Source: Oopsacas minuta
Taxonomy: Eukaryota > Porifera > Hexactinellida > Lyssacinosida > Leucopsacidae
NCBI GenBank assembly: GCA_024704765.1
Contig: JAKMXF010000310.1
Span: forward strand, 1-64,000
Reading direction: 5' to 3'
Length of the DNA stretch: 64,000 bases
Shown: one piece after another, positions 36,081-47,915 of the stretch
Layout: the number at the start of each line of letters is the position of its first letter
How positions within the stretch are numbered: position 1 is the stretch's first letter
The notes under the pieces: model-generated
What the model was told of the DNA's origin: nothing
What the model saw: the letters and a program-made list of their open reading frames with translations, nothing else
Database searches by the model: none
Translations under genes and position numbers: made by a program

Positions 36081-37878
36081 CTAAGTATGGCAGATGGTAT
36101 ACGTGAGTCTGTTGATAAGTCTCTATATCTGATAATTATAATAACTGGATAGATACATGATAGAACAGATGCTAATAAATATAGTTACATACTCCTAATG
36201 ATGGGAAAGTGGATTACATACAAACAACAAACGTATCAACATAGTAAAGAGTGAAACCAGGAGAAACAATTGAATGATATTTTATTGTTCAAAAATGGAC
36301 TGGGAAGTGAATGTGAGAAACCAGAAAATCGACCTCTCGTCTATAACAATATACTATGTGACAGGGAAAATGCATGCATATTACCGTGTGTGGCATTTAA
36401 TATGATGAGTATAATATAATAATTACATTTAAATACAGTAAATAGAAGACACAAAGCTATAAATAGATATGATATGAAAGATTATTATCTACGTAATAGC
36501 AGTGTTTATATTATGCAAGATTGCAACTAATAATAAATTATTATTTGCTGCTGTAATTGTGAGGGTTTGAAAATAAAGACATACGTGGAGGAACATTTTA
36601 TGACTTAGGCTTACTTAAATAATGTTAATTATAATATTATTTGTTTGTTAGAAAACGTCAACATAGTAATAGATTTACAAGAATAAATTGAATTAATGTG
36701 ATGAAACTTTTTATGCTTTCAAGGGTATTAATTAAGTATACAATAATAAGTGACTTGAATGCAAATTTGTTTGTTTACAGAAGTTATAGTTTTGAGTCAA
36801 TCACTTCGTAATTGAAACTCTATTAACTAACAAATGCCGCATAGAACTCTTCGTTTGTTCGTATCCAATTAGAGATATATATAGATATATATAGTGGAGT
36901 CTCCGGATAACGGACACGTTGGTGATATGGCTTATGTCCGTTGTTGAGAATTGTCCGCTTCTCAGAGACTAGTCCATCTTTTCATCAAAACACCTAATAT
37001 GTATCAATTTAAATGCAGTTTTACATGTATTAAGGTAGAATAGTTACGGGAGAAGTCACAAGTTTCATTATACTGTGATAAGAATGAATATAATATTGAA
37101 TGATGACTGAGCATATTGGCATTGCTTTATACTCTATATATAGTATAATGGGTGCGCAAATAAGTCAGGAAGATAACTTTTTCTACTGGCTGACACTTGC
37201 AGACTAGCTACAGTATCTATTGTGGTGACAATGTTCCATAACTACTTCAAAACATCCTCGGCTTTCACAATTTTTAGAAGAGAAGTAAATAAAGGATTTG
37301 CTGAGGTTACGGGAGAGAAAGAAAACAGAGGAGCAGGTTACAGTCTAGAAAAATACGGCTAGGATTGGAAGTTTACATATCTATCATAGGACAGTGTTGG
37401 AAATGAATTGTGCGAAATAGACTATGCTGGGAATAAACTGGCTAAAATCATAAAGTTGTCATTTTCCTAGACAAATCTTGTATAGAATGAGAAGTAAGTA
37501 GCTAGAGGAATTAACATATTGATGGTTTCAATTAACCAATACAAATATTCATAATTATTGTCTGAGTGTGGTAAGGTACAGACACTGTGGCACCTTTCAT
37601 TTATTACTTCTAATTATTGCATATTTCACACAGTAGAGTTAGTAGACATATTAATAGATATCTCATTAGATAATTCAATGATAGCTCAAGTCACCACCCA
37701 CTCTTAGTCCTCCCTGGTTCGGCGCGTCGGCGCCAATGGTTGTCGGATAGAGCTTTAGGACTCAAGTAAAGATGTTGTTTAATATTAATCGAATCCAACA
37801 AAAATTGAGAACATTTAAGGTTACATTAATATAACTTTCCCATAAAACAGCTGATTATACAGTCTCATAAATATTATC
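36081..37878. other. 1.8-kb intergenic region between ARMC1 and Roquin
   Basis: No gene. Near 36893, GTGGAGTCTCCGGATAACGG resembles a pogo-type left end, with repeated TCCG words to about 36970, but no right end was found. The remainder is AT-rich, with a short ATATATAG tract at about 36872-36893. Confidence 0.45.
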
Positions 37879-39422
37879 CTACCAGTAGAGAGTATTAGAT
37901 ATAAATGTACCTAACCTCCCCCAGAAATTAGGCTGACTTTCGTCATCCATTCGAGCAACTGCCTTGCCACTGATTATAGGATGAGTCATGTCATCTTCTG
38001 GGATGTAGTCTGGTAAATCTTTCCCTGTAGCATCACATGAATCATGTATATATGAGAGTAATATCTCACCCTCTTCATTCTTAACGACCTGTTGAGCATA
38101 TAAGCTGAGGTTCCTGTAGAGATATCTACACAATTCTTTTCCTGTTATACTCTCTACTATTCGTACCTTACATCTCTGTTGAGACATGTTGAAAGTGAAA
38201 CTGATTATTCCCTTCATTTCGAGGAGTTGCTTCTCAACTAAAGCTTTGTTCGTTTCATCAAGAGATGTTATTTGCAGAACTACTGTACGTGCTCTGGAAT
38301 TTTGACTTATGAAACTACCTCCTCCATAACTTGATCTCCTAAATGGATATACGTACAAATAAATTAGAATGACTTAATACAATCTGCTCTGTATACAGGG
38401 CTCTCAACCTGGAAACCTTCAAAATCGTGACGTTCGTCAAAAATCTCACGATTCTATCGTAAGATGTGCAATTTAGTATTAATTTTCTGTGAAAAGACCA
38501 GGGATTCTGCATTATTGAAGGCTCCGAAATTGTGAGAATTGACAGCCCTGTGTGTATTTAGCCGGCTGAAATACAAAAATTCGTACGATATAACTTATTA
38601 CTCAATATTCTTGCCTTTATTCGTGGATATGATACTTCGGTGCGTATTCAAGGATTTACGATATACACAAGATTACGCAGTTAGATGGCGCGGACGTTAT
38701 CAGAGCATCTATAGCATATGGGAACTATACTAACAGTACGGAAAACGGCTTTAATCAACATGAGGGAGATAGAGAGAGAGGGAGAGTGTGTTTGTTATAT
38801 TTTCATATATGAAAGACAATATTATATTTACGTTGATATTCAGACAGTCTACTATACATATTGAATACAGTCGTTAGTGTCTATTTTTTCCTGAAAAATA
38901 CACGGCACAATAGGAAAAATCCCAAATAAACACCATAACCCTAAGGCTAACAGTTTAGAATGTAGCAGGTTATGTACATCGTGGATTTTTAAAACATATA
39001 TTATTGTAAATAAAATAATTCCTGATTATATCCTCCTACCTTCTTAAACTAGCTCTTGCACAGAAGTTAATAGAGTCCAACACTTGCTGAGCCATTACCT
39101 GGGTTTCATGATCAGAGATATGAGATAATACTATATTCTCTAGTGAGAATACTAGTTTTTCTTGTGACTTCATAACCTTCTTGTTGGTAGGATTCTGAGC
39201 TAGGAGAGATAAAGTCTCTAGAGAAGTTTGGACAACAATTGTATCTTCATCATCTAAGAAGAGGATGAGAGCTGCTACACAAGAATTGTCTTTCACCATG
39301 CGTATTCTATTGGATGTGTCTCTAGCTAGCTGTTTATATCTACGGACTAAATTCCTAGACTCAGTGATTGTATCTGGTTTAGCATGAGGCGATTCGTCAA
39401 TGATTTCAGGAGTAAGAGACAT
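37879..39422 (-). CDS. ARMC1: armadillo repeat-containing protein 1
   Basis: Two exons, 39040-39422 and 37879-38338 (843 nt), give 280 residues, close to human ARMC1 (282). The start is the ATG at 39422; an in-frame upstream start-like codon is unnecessary. The N-terminal half is an ARM-like helical repeat (LARDTSNRIRMVKDN, ALILFLDDEDTIVVQTSLET). The C-terminal half has a small alpha/beta fold with ARTVVLQITSLDE and GIISFTFNMSQQRC, then LPDYIPEDDM and the family's terminal aromatic end (NTLYW). ARMC1 is a cytosolic and mitochondrial outer-surface protein tied to mitochondrial distribution and the MICOS/MIB bridge complex. The intron (38339-39039) holds a hAT-type element. Confidence 0.9.
38396..38550. 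mobile_element. hAT-type non-autonomous element in the ARMC1 intron (155 bp)
   Basis: The left end is CAGGGCTCTCAACCTGG. The right end, reverse-complemented, is CAGGGCTGTCAATTCTCAC. The flanking 8-mers TCTGTATA and TGTGTATT agree at 6 of 8 positions. Confidence 0.65.
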
Positions 39423-40103
39423 TTTCTTACCTAACAAACTGGCTCTAGTGAAGATACGGGAATTAGAACGTTTGAATGTGTAGATGGAGCCGAAGAAAGA
39501 CTAGACAGAATGAAGATATTACTGTGACAATAATGCAAATATTTTTGGGATATATTTACAAAATTAATTTATTAATCTGCTAAAGATTGCAGACTGAATG
39601 ATAAGCTTGATATGTTGAGCAGTTGCGAACCTATTGGACACGGTCTAAGTCTAAGTCTAAGTCCATGTCGATGTTGTTAGCAATTTGATTAATTAACATG
39701 AAAATTAGGTAATTTGGGGCGTAGATTAGCAATTGGAGTTTCGAAACAGTAAAGTACGAATATTCGAATATATCCGTTCGTTAGCATTCAACACTTTCAA
39801 CACAAATTCTAATAAAAATTCATTATATGCGACCTTTTCTCTCTCAAATAGAAAATAATGAAATGTCTATACAAGAATGGATTATTAATCCTAGCACAGG
39901 TTAGAATGTACGTATTATACATAAGCATGTAAAAGTTTCACATTTATCTAAATAAAAGCTACATTTTGCAATCTTGGCTTGAAAATATACCCAACAAACC
40001 TACTTAGATGTATCAAAATGTATCAAACGAATTTCGAATTGTCTGCATATTCGTTTTAGCCTTAGAAATTTAACACCATTTTTATGATTTATCATATTTC
40101 ACA

Positions 40104-40203
40104 TACAGGAAAACTCGGATAAAGAAGGCATACACTGAGATAGTTATTAGTACGTATGAACTTTTGATTCCAAAGGAGTACGTCTTATCCTTGTTCCGCT
40201 GTA
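40104..40203. mobile_element. pogo/Tigger-type element (96 bp)
   Basis: TA-flanked. The left end is CAGGAAAACTCGGATAAAGA. The right end, reverse-complemented, is CAGCGGAACAAGGATAAGAC. The word GTACGTCTTATCC is shared with the element at 32815-32988. Confidence 0.6.
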
Positions 40204-40234
40204 TTTCAATGAAAATTTAAGGAGATACTCAGAC

Positions 40235-40686
40235 ATGGCCTGCTTAATAAAATAATCTATAATTTAAAATACTAAAGTAAGCCATTACTGAGATTAATGA
40301 TTAACGTTGTCCTTAATTAATTAACAATTTAATGTATGTCTGTCTGTATTTACTCAAATAGTAACCTCGGGATTATTAATTCTTAGCTTCCTAAGGGCGA
40401 TTAATTATTTGGGCGGCGCGTTATCCGGTTTCTAGATATGAAGAATCTATTGCGGGCATTAATACATTCGAACGGTAATCCTTCATTTCGTTTAGGCATA
40501 ATTTATGTGATATGATGTCCAGTTAATCCACCTTGAGTATCATCTTAAACATGAAATACAAAGGTAAAGATCAAAATATGAGGCTTAGTTTGTTCTAAGG
40601 ATAATGAGAATAATCATAATGGCCTTATTTTCTAGCCTTCTCGGGACAAATACGTATAAATATATAGCCGTATATTAAGCAGGCAT
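40235..40686. mobile_element. foldback element related to 28985-29642
   Basis: The outer ends ATGGCCTGCTTAATA and, reverse-complemented on the right, ATGCCTGCTTAATATACGGC match the tips of the larger foldback in the Roquin intron. The inner arms are more diverged. Confidence 0.5.
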
Positions 40687-43227
40687 AACTACTTTAAATC
40701 AAATCGAAATAATTTAGAATATTTTAATCTAATCAACAAACATTTGCCTAAAATAAATTATCGATCATTGTAACTATTTGACTAAACCCTTCAGTATACT
40801 CCGCCATAGCATTCTATGATCCCACATATGCACATACGTAATGCAGGTGTCACAAAGTGTGAAATATATTGTATATACATTGTATTTAAATAATTCTATA
40901 TCATATGAAGATTTCTATTAGGGGAATTCGTAATTAATAGCGATAGATAAACTGTTATTAACTCCTCAGTGTTGATATCTTGTGGCCTAGATTGTACTAG
41001 CTGACTCAATAATGTTAGAAAATTTTTGAGAAATTATTGATTTAAATGCAGAAATATATCCATTAGCAAGGGGAGGATACAAACTCTACTAACTTTAAGT
41101 CTGCTCATTTTCCTAACACAGTGATTCTCAACCTGAGGACCGCGGAAGAAAAATATTATTATTAGTTTGTATAACATTTTAAAATGGTGTTAATCAATTA
41201 GAAAATATGAATATTTGATTTTTAGTCTTCGTTAGAATACTAAATTTAATTATCCTATATACCCTGTCTAGTGGGGACAGGGGATGAGGGACAGATTAAA
41301 TATCATAAATCGAATCATAAAGAATGCAAATGCTGATCTTTGAACTCAAAAGCTGCAATAAAAATGTGTTTAAAACTTAACAAATAACTCACCATCTCTT
41401 TTGAATAAAAATAAATAAACAAAATAATATATTTTTATATAATATGGATAATGTAGTATAAGTTCACTGCTTTTATATTAAACATTTAAGAAGAAGACAG
41501 CCATAATAAAAGTAGAGTCATATAGCACTCTTTGTAGACACAAGTGCTATGTGAATATGGTAATTTATCATAATCTTGTTTGAATAATTAAATGGATAAT
41601 TTACTTATTCTCATCATCATCTATACGTAGTTTGGTTTATCTTCTTACAGGGTGGGCTGAGGGCTAGAGTGAACTATTAGAGAATTACTAATTTATGAGA
41701 TTGTATTCGTACTAAGTAATTTACAAACTTATACATGCGTAGGTATTCCATATTCCCACTTATCAACAACTTCATATCACGTGGTTTATTGATACCACAA
41801 AATAATATTTCCGGATTATAAAATGCTATTATCAATATAAGGTCGCTGTTTCAGCTCCAACGCCTGTATCTGATTTGGCTACCGCACGAATATTGTCATT
41901 ATTGCCATTATTTCACTATTTACTCAATGTAATTCAGTTGCGGAGTGTATAAACTTTAATACTAGATATAGTACTTGGAATAGAGATGAATTTTTTTCGT
42001 CTAGCATAAGATAATATCATAAAGTTTGACTACTTTTGTCATTTTCATACTTTATGAATGAACTAATTTCCGCTGATACGTCACAAAATAATGAGATAAT
42101 GATAATGAACAGCCGACCTGCATGCATGCTCAGGTGATCTCATGTGAAGCTGAAACAAGTTTATCATTAACAGTGGCCTAATTAAATCATAAAATTTTAC
42201 AATTGTACCATTATTGCTGTATAGTGTATGTACATGGTAGCTAGTCTGAATGGTTAGTTAAAGTCAACAAAAAAATTATCAGTGTCGAGAAACTACGAGT
42301 TTGAAATATTCAAATAAGTATCCCCCAAAGTCCAAAGGGCGCAGGTCAAAACGTCTACAAACCGGCTATTTAATAGTATGCGATCCCTTGAAGGATATTC
42401 ATAGAAATAGTTAAGGAACTAGCGCTAATTGTTGTATTTGTGCCTTTACTACATTATTGCGATAATTCTTTGGAATTTTGCTGGCATTAGTGTCTATCTT
42501 GGCCTGGATTGTTGTTCGGACTTCTTGACCACCCCGTAGTTGTTGCTAGGTGTATTTTAAAGCATTATTGGCGGTGGTGGAATTACTTTTATTGAATTAG
42601 TTTTGTTGGGGTATTGCATCCGTGTCCTTTGTAAACATTTTGATCCGCACTGGATAAAAATTCATTAATTTTCTTGCACCTTTTTTCAAAATTTCGATTT
42701 TATACAGAAAATACATGTTCTCAACTATATTATATCTTTGTTGTGTCCTAATTTTGGTTCAAGAGATACGTATACAGCGATCTACGTAATCACGGATATA
42801 CATTTTCCTAAGTGATTCAATCCCAAAAGTTAAGCGCTTATTCGCTGATCAGAAGAGTTACCGTTTCTTAGCCTAGATGCACAAATGAGTATACTACATG
42901 TATATATTTGAGACTTGATCATGATTGGATCTTAGAAAAATGGTAACATTAGATCATTTGTTTGGGAAATTTTTCTGACTCCTGGCAGCAGTCAGCAGAG
43001 TGGCAGGCTGGCATCAAAACCTTGCCTGAAACGAAAATGCATAGGTTTCAACGAAATATTAACAAGACTTAGTGAATCTCACAATTATAGATACGTGTAG
43101 CATGTTCTAGGCGTATCGGAGAATTCTGAGTGTGGGGCGTACGGCACTGTGCTACCAATCATGCACAAAATTATAAATAATAATTAATAAATTTAATACA
43201 ATATATCATTTACAACTCATAGGGTAT

Positions 43228-43776
43228 CTATTTAGTGGTATCACCTATGAAGTGTTTATAATAACTCCGTGTGTGCTCATTCATTAGGTCCTGACTACAC
43301 TCTGGAAGTTCTCTGACAGGACGTCCTGGATTCCCAGCGTAGACTCGAAATGGTGCAACTATAGTTTCAGGAGGAAGCACGGTATCATCTTCAATCCAGC
43401 AACATTCCTTGAGTACACAGTGAGTACCAAGTACACAGTTCTTCCCAACATAACTATAACTTCCTACCTGTGCTGCAGAGACTATAGTATCTTCTCCAAT
43501 CATAACATTCTCCCCTATTATTAGCGGGAAGAATGCTACACTCTTAGCTAATGTTTTGAAGCCAGGATGGAGAACTGCCCCCCTCATGATTGTACTATAT
43601 TTACCGACACGGATTTGAGCCAAATCTCCTCGAAGAATAGAATCTTCCTTCACAATACATCTCCCACTCAGTACTATGTTCTGACTGCCCGACAGAAAGG
43701 AGAAACGACTAACTTTGTTTCCTGCAGCAGTCTCAATGTAATCTCCCACAGGATAAGTAATATCTGGAAGCTCCAT
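43228..43776 (-). CDS. DCTN5: dynactin subunit 5 (p25)
   Basis: A single exon of 182 residues, the same length as human DCTN5. It is part of the pointed-end complex of dynactin, which adapts dynein to cargo. The start reads YIETAAGNKVSR (about residues 13-24), followed by GSQNIVLSGR. A left-handed beta-helix of hexapeptide-like turns follows (LRGDLAQIRVG, AAQVGSYSYVGKNCVLG), and the C-terminal cap has VLPPETIVAPF and ELPECSQDLM. A TAG lies five bases before the ATG. There is no intron, unlike many animal orthologues. The assignment is secure by end-to-end resemblance. Confidence 0.96.
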   Translation of the reverse strand: MELPDITYPVGDYIETAAGNKVSRFSFLSGSQNIVLSGRCIVKEDSILRGDLAQIRVGKYSTIMRGAVLHPGFKTLAKSVAFFPLIIGENVMIGEDTIVSAAQVGSYSYVGKNCVLGTHCVLKECCWIEDDTVLPPETIVAPFRVYAGNPGRPVRELPECSQDLMNEHTRSYYKHFIGDTTK

Positions 43777-44453
43777 TGTAACTACACGATAATTGAATAT
43801 AGTGAGTGTTGATTATTGATACATGTAAAGCAAAATAAATTATTAAACCCATGAATGATAACTTCTAGGTATAGAGTATTGGTAGAAATCGTTTTTAACC
43901 ATGCTTAAATCTATCCTTCTGGTGGAAAGTTTAGCCTTGTAAATACTTCACTGATAATGTCCTTTCCTTATGGAGAATTGGTAGATTTACTTGTAACTCG
44001 AAATTTGGAAAATTTGTACATTCATGATGAGTTTGCATTTGGTCAAAACCATGACGTCAGGACATTTGTCACATTGAGGGGTGCCTATGATTCAAATTTC
44101 AAACTTCTATCATGTATATTGGCTGAACAGTGGTTAATAATGTGATTTTTCGAAAATCCAAAAATGTAACAATGGGTCATAATTTCGTCGTAGCTGTGAA
44201 TTTTCGACCCAGACTCAAACTTGTCCGAGCCAGGCCCAAAATGCCCCGGTATGCCAAAATCAGCCATGGGGGGGGCCATCCAGTTTCTTCAATCAATTCT
44301 GGACACACAAACATATATATAGATTAATCGCGTTTTTTAGATTAATACTATTACTAGTAGCATATACGTACATAAAAAGTATAATCACAACAAACATTGA
44401 CAGTTCCAGATATGTAAGATTACACATTTCATGGTATAAGAGTTATGTAATAA
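43777..44453. other. intergenic between PTTG1IP-like copy 1 and DCTN5
   Basis: No gene. About 44190-44280 has several GGCCC and CCCCGG words, but no terminal repeats could be paired. Confidence 0.4.
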
Positions 44454-44951
44454 CTAGATCGCATACTTGTCTCTGAGAGCTTCCCTCTTCAGCTCTCTTT
44501 CCATCCTCTGCTCATGCTTGTAGTCCTGGAGCTTGTCCATCTGTAGCTGTTCTTTGTCTTCAGTAAAATATCTCTTCTTTTTACGACACCAGCAACAGCA
44601 AATACAGCATGTAATACAAATACATAGGAACACACCTACCAATAACAAGACAGCTGCTACTATGACAATGATACTGTAGAGACCATTGAGAACACATTGA
44701 GTTATGAATAGATCTTGTACAGGACATGTAGTACTCACAAGACCAAAGAAATCAGTATTACTACAGACAGATGACTCATCACACCAGTAGCACATTACGT
44801 TCTCAAGACAAGTGGTGCAGTTAGTGCCATTCTGTAATCCACAATTTACCGTAGGGGTGTTAGTCATGGAGGTTGTCTGGGAATATACATTGGAGGTGTA
44901 AAGTGTAAATATACAAAATGCTATAGAAATGAAACTCAAGAATAACTTCAT
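44454..44951 (-). CDS. PTTG1IP-like type I membrane protein, copy 1
   Basis: 165 residues in one exon. A signal peptide (about 1-24, hydrophobic FLSFISIAFCIFTLY) precedes a small Cys-rich PSI-like ectodomain (about 35-88, with CTTCLENVMCYWCDESSVC). A transmembrane helix (about 92-112) follows, with a dense juxtamembrane Cys cluster (ITCCICCCWC) suited to palmitoylation. The cytosolic tail is charged and helical, RKKKRYFTEDKEQLQ to the C-terminus. This order matches PTTG1IP (pituitary tumour-transforming gene 1-binding factor). The function here is unknown. A TATA box (TATATAAG on the minus strand, 44984-44991) lies about 33 bp before the ATG, implying a very short leader. The first 119 or so codons are identical in DNA to copy 2; the tail is not. 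Confidence 0.8.
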   Translation of the reverse strand: MKLFLSFISIAFCIFTLYTSNVYSQTTSMTNTPTVNCGLQNGTNCTTCLENVMCYWCDESSVCSNTDFFGLVSTTCPVQDLFITQCVLNGLYSIIVIVAAVLLLVGVFLCICITCCICCCWCRKKKRYFTEDKEQLQMDKLQDYKHEQRMERELKREALRDKYAI

Positions 44952-44983
44952 TTTCCAAATTACCAGTATTCGCTTGTTGAATT

Positions 44984-44991
44984 CTTATATA
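44984..44991 (-). promoter_or_regulatory. TATA box of PTTG1IP-like copy 1
   Basis: TATATAAG on the minus strand, 33 bp upstream of the ATG. The other copy has the same octamer 54 bp upstream of its ATG, although the surrounding DNA differs. Confidence 0.5.
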
Positions 44992-46444
44992 GGGATAGTG
45001 AATTGAATCTATTCGTGAAAGGATAAGATGGAAGAGTTCAGGTTTCATCAAAGACACAATAAATTATCTGGAATGCTATCACATTTAAAGCAAATATATG
45101 GAAATGTATAAAGCATGCTCTGTTATCATTATCGGTTTTGCTGGAGGGGTATCAGTGACGATCCATCTTGATAGTATTTGGTAAGAATCATAAATACCCA
45201 AGCTCAAATCTCTTCCGCAGAATCTATATATGTACAGTAATGTACCCATAGTCGTTGATACTAATCGGACGGCTAGATTTGCACAGCAGCGCGAACGGAC
45301 GGAAGGACGTAAGAACGTTATTAAGGCATTTTCATATCTCCTTATAGTTATGGGGGCTGTTAAATATTCGATATTGAAAATAGTTAATGATTTTCATCGT
45401 GGATGCTGCAAGTCAAGCAATAATCAAAGAAACTAAGTGTGTTACGTAGTTTATATAGTTGAATTGAGGCTAGGAACTTACTTTGCTTGTATTTGTACGT
45501 ATTTTAGCATTTGCGTTATCCCGAATCTTGCATTGAACCAGGAAGGATGTACAATTGTACATACATATATAAGACTCTGACATAGCACATTGAGTAAACC
45601 CTTAGTTCTATCAACAACAAAATATAAAGAAGAATTTGTGCAAATTCAAAAATATTTAAAATACGTAATTCATTTCAGACATCATGAATTATGAATTATG
45701 AATTATGAATTATTACAATTATTAATTTATTAATTACTTACCAATGAATTGGTCTACTATTGATAAAGATCATATGATCATATCACGACTCACTAGTAGT
45801 TGCAAATTTCTTACGAGTACTTAGAAATATATTTGAAGATGCAGATGAAACTGGCCTGGGAGAGAGGTAGATTCGATTTCTTGACTGGAGGGTTCATGCC
45901 CCAGCTCAGGGGAAATACTATATTTCAAATTCAACCATTTGCTTGATCAATTTTGCACAAACAATTTATTGAGTTTCAAAATACTTAATATGGGAAATGC
46001 ACACTATAGTGGTGTAAAGCAATATACGTAATTATCAAGGTTGCACCGAATAATATTAGTTTTTCGGTTAAGAAACTATTCATGAATACTGATATTCGGT
46101 TCGATCGGTTTCAACCTTGGTAATTATGTATAGTATATATCATATTTAATCAAATCTATAGCTATAATATTAAATCTCAATCGTTGATTGTTTATCTGTT
46201 TGTCAAGGAAAGGATCTACGGTATGCAATTTGAAATTGTCACATAACTATGTATTTATCGTGTTTATCAAGGAAGTAATAGAATCCAATAAAACTTCACT
46301 AAATATATCGAACATGCTGAATCCGATTTTCACACTTTTGGATTAATCATATGTAAATTTATTGTTGTTTTTATGAATATAAAGTAAACAAATAGTTGAA
46401 TATATATTTATTAATTCATTTTGCAATTTTATACTTTGTTAAAT

Positions 46445-46524
46445 TCGAGGCACGAGTGTCGAGTGGCTTGCGAACACAAAATGTTTGCAAGTCGCGGAGT
46501 TCGAGCCAGCGAAGCGGCTCGTAA
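46445..46524. repeat. chain of three GC-rich hairpins
   Basis: Successive hairpins include CTTGCGAACA-CAAAA-TGTTTGCAAG and CGAGCC-AGCGAAGC-GGCTCG. The tract aligns with 52170-52243, where the same three stems are kept although bases differ. Confidence 0.5.
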
Positions 46525-46699
46525 TTGATAGATAACGCATAGCAGATGTACTATTAATGAAATTAAGATTCATTCTGAAGGGGTACAATAGATAACACTA
46601 ATCACCATATATACACATTAATTAAGATCACTGAATAGCACATAGAGAGGGTAAATAGAAAACAATATTATAAAGTAAAACCCGAATATTAATAATCTG

Positions 46700-47194
46700 C
46701 TACATGTACTTGTTCCTAATTTCCGCCCTCTTCTGTTCCCTTTCGATTCTCTTCGCTTCCTTGGATTCCTTAATCTTATCCATCTGTAGCTGCTGTTTGT
46801 CCTCACTGTAGTTCCTCTTCTTAGCGCAGCACCAGCAACAGCAAATACAGCATGTAATACAAATACATAGGAACACACCTACCAATAACAAGACAGCTGC
46901 TACTATGACAATGATACTGTAGAGACCATTGAGAACACATTGAGTTATGAATAGATCTTGTACAGGACATGTAGTACTCACAAGACCAAAGAAATCAGTA
47001 TTACTACAGACAGATGACTCATCACACCAGTAGCACATTACGTTCTCAAGACAAGTGGTGCAGTTAGTGCCATTCTGTAATCCACAATTTACCGTAGGGG
47101 TGTTAGTCATGGAGGTTGTCTGGGAATATACATTGGAGGTGTAAAGTGTAAATATACAAAATGCTATAGAAATGAAACTCAAGAATAACTTCAT
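46700..47194 (-). CDS. PTTG1IP-like type I membrane protein, copy 2
   Basis: 164 residues in one exon. The signal peptide, PSI-like ectodomain, transmembrane helix and Cys cluster are identical to copy 1. The cytosolic tail differs from CAKKRNYSEDKQQ onward: it is diverged in sequence but keeps the same length and the charged helical character. The start is the ATG at 47194; an upstream in-frame TTG would add five residues and is unlikely. A TATA box (TATATAAG, minus strand, 47248-47255) lies 54 bp before the ATG. The identity block covers 46830-47208, including 14 bp before the ATG. Confidence 0.8.
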   Translation of the reverse strand: MKLFLSFISIAFCIFTLYTSNVYSQTTSMTNTPTVNCGLQNGTNCTTCLENVMCYWCDESSVCSNTDFFGLVSTTCPVQDLFITQCVLNGLYSIIVIVAAVLLLVGVFLCICITCCICCCWCCAKKRNYSEDKQQLQMDKIKESKEAKRIEREQKRAEIRNKYM

Positions 47195-47915
47195 TTTCCA
47201 AATTACCAAGTAAATATTTTGCTATTTCTACAATAAGCTTTTGGAATCTTATATAAGGAGGAATTGTATAGTACTGGAAGGCATACTGTTAGAGGCAATT
47301 CTCAATGGATAATATTGCAGGAAAAGGTCAGGTTTCAAAAATTAAATAGACTTATAGTTGTGCACATTCTATTTATGGAAGTTTATAAAGAGTAATTAAT
47401 TATGAAGCTACCTGTATAGGATTAGATTGTTAACTGACCTATCAAGTGAGGTTATGAAATATCAGAGTCAAATATAATCTTTCTTCAAATGCAGATAGCA
47501 TTTTGAGAAGTTATAAATAACACAAGTTTTGAGGAGCCTATTGAAAATTCCGAAAAGCAACCTTAAGAATGAAAGAATCACAAGCAATAAATGTTAGATA
47601 TTGTTTTAGCAATTGTCGTCCTGAAAGAACACATCTCATAGGGTAATAATGCAATTGCATAATACGAGGCTGTATAGGACAATTCAAAAATAGTAAAACG
47701 TATAATGAAGTAATTACAAATATTTTATGGAAATTTGATAGTAAAATGATTAGAAGGCTGTAATAATTATAAATTAATATTTTGCCATACAATTTTCAGA
47801 ATGCAACTAAGGAAAAGATTATATAATACATAAACAATTGCTTTGCCTAAATAATAAGTGAAAGATTGAGTTATTACATATACTGACATGAGAACAGGAA
47901 ATACTTTATCCTTGG
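47195..47915. other. intergenic between the septin gene and PTTG1IP-like copy 2
   Basis: No recognisable gene. The open frame at 47538-47792 (minus) has an AT-driven Leu/Ile/Tyr composition and no family resemblance. Confidence 0.45.
47248..47255 (-). promoter_or_regulatory. TATA box of PTTG1IP-like copy 2
   Basis: TATATAAG on the minus strand, 54 bp upstream of the ATG, outside the block shared with copy 1. Confidence 0.5.

Larger units (their letters stand above)
39423..43227. other. 3.8-kb intergenic region, repeats only
   Basis: No gene was recognised. It contains a pogo-type element (40106-40201), a foldback element (40235-40686), an isolated hAT-like end CAGTGATTCTCAACCTGAGG at about 41119, and AATATTCGAATAT palindromes near 39765 that recur near 31620. 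The open frames are short and lack protein-like composition. Confidence 0.5.
44952..46699. other. spacer between the two PTTG1IP-like genes
   Basis: 1.7 kb with no recognised gene. It holds four tandem ATGAATT words near 45683-45712 and a GC-rich triple-hairpin tract at about 46445-46524. No transposase or transposon ends bracket the two genes. Confidence 0.45.

Noticed and set aside
46618-46878. 86-residue open frame at the end of PTTG1IP-like copy 2
   Set aside because: It is another frame over the real tail coding region and has no signal or domain of its own.
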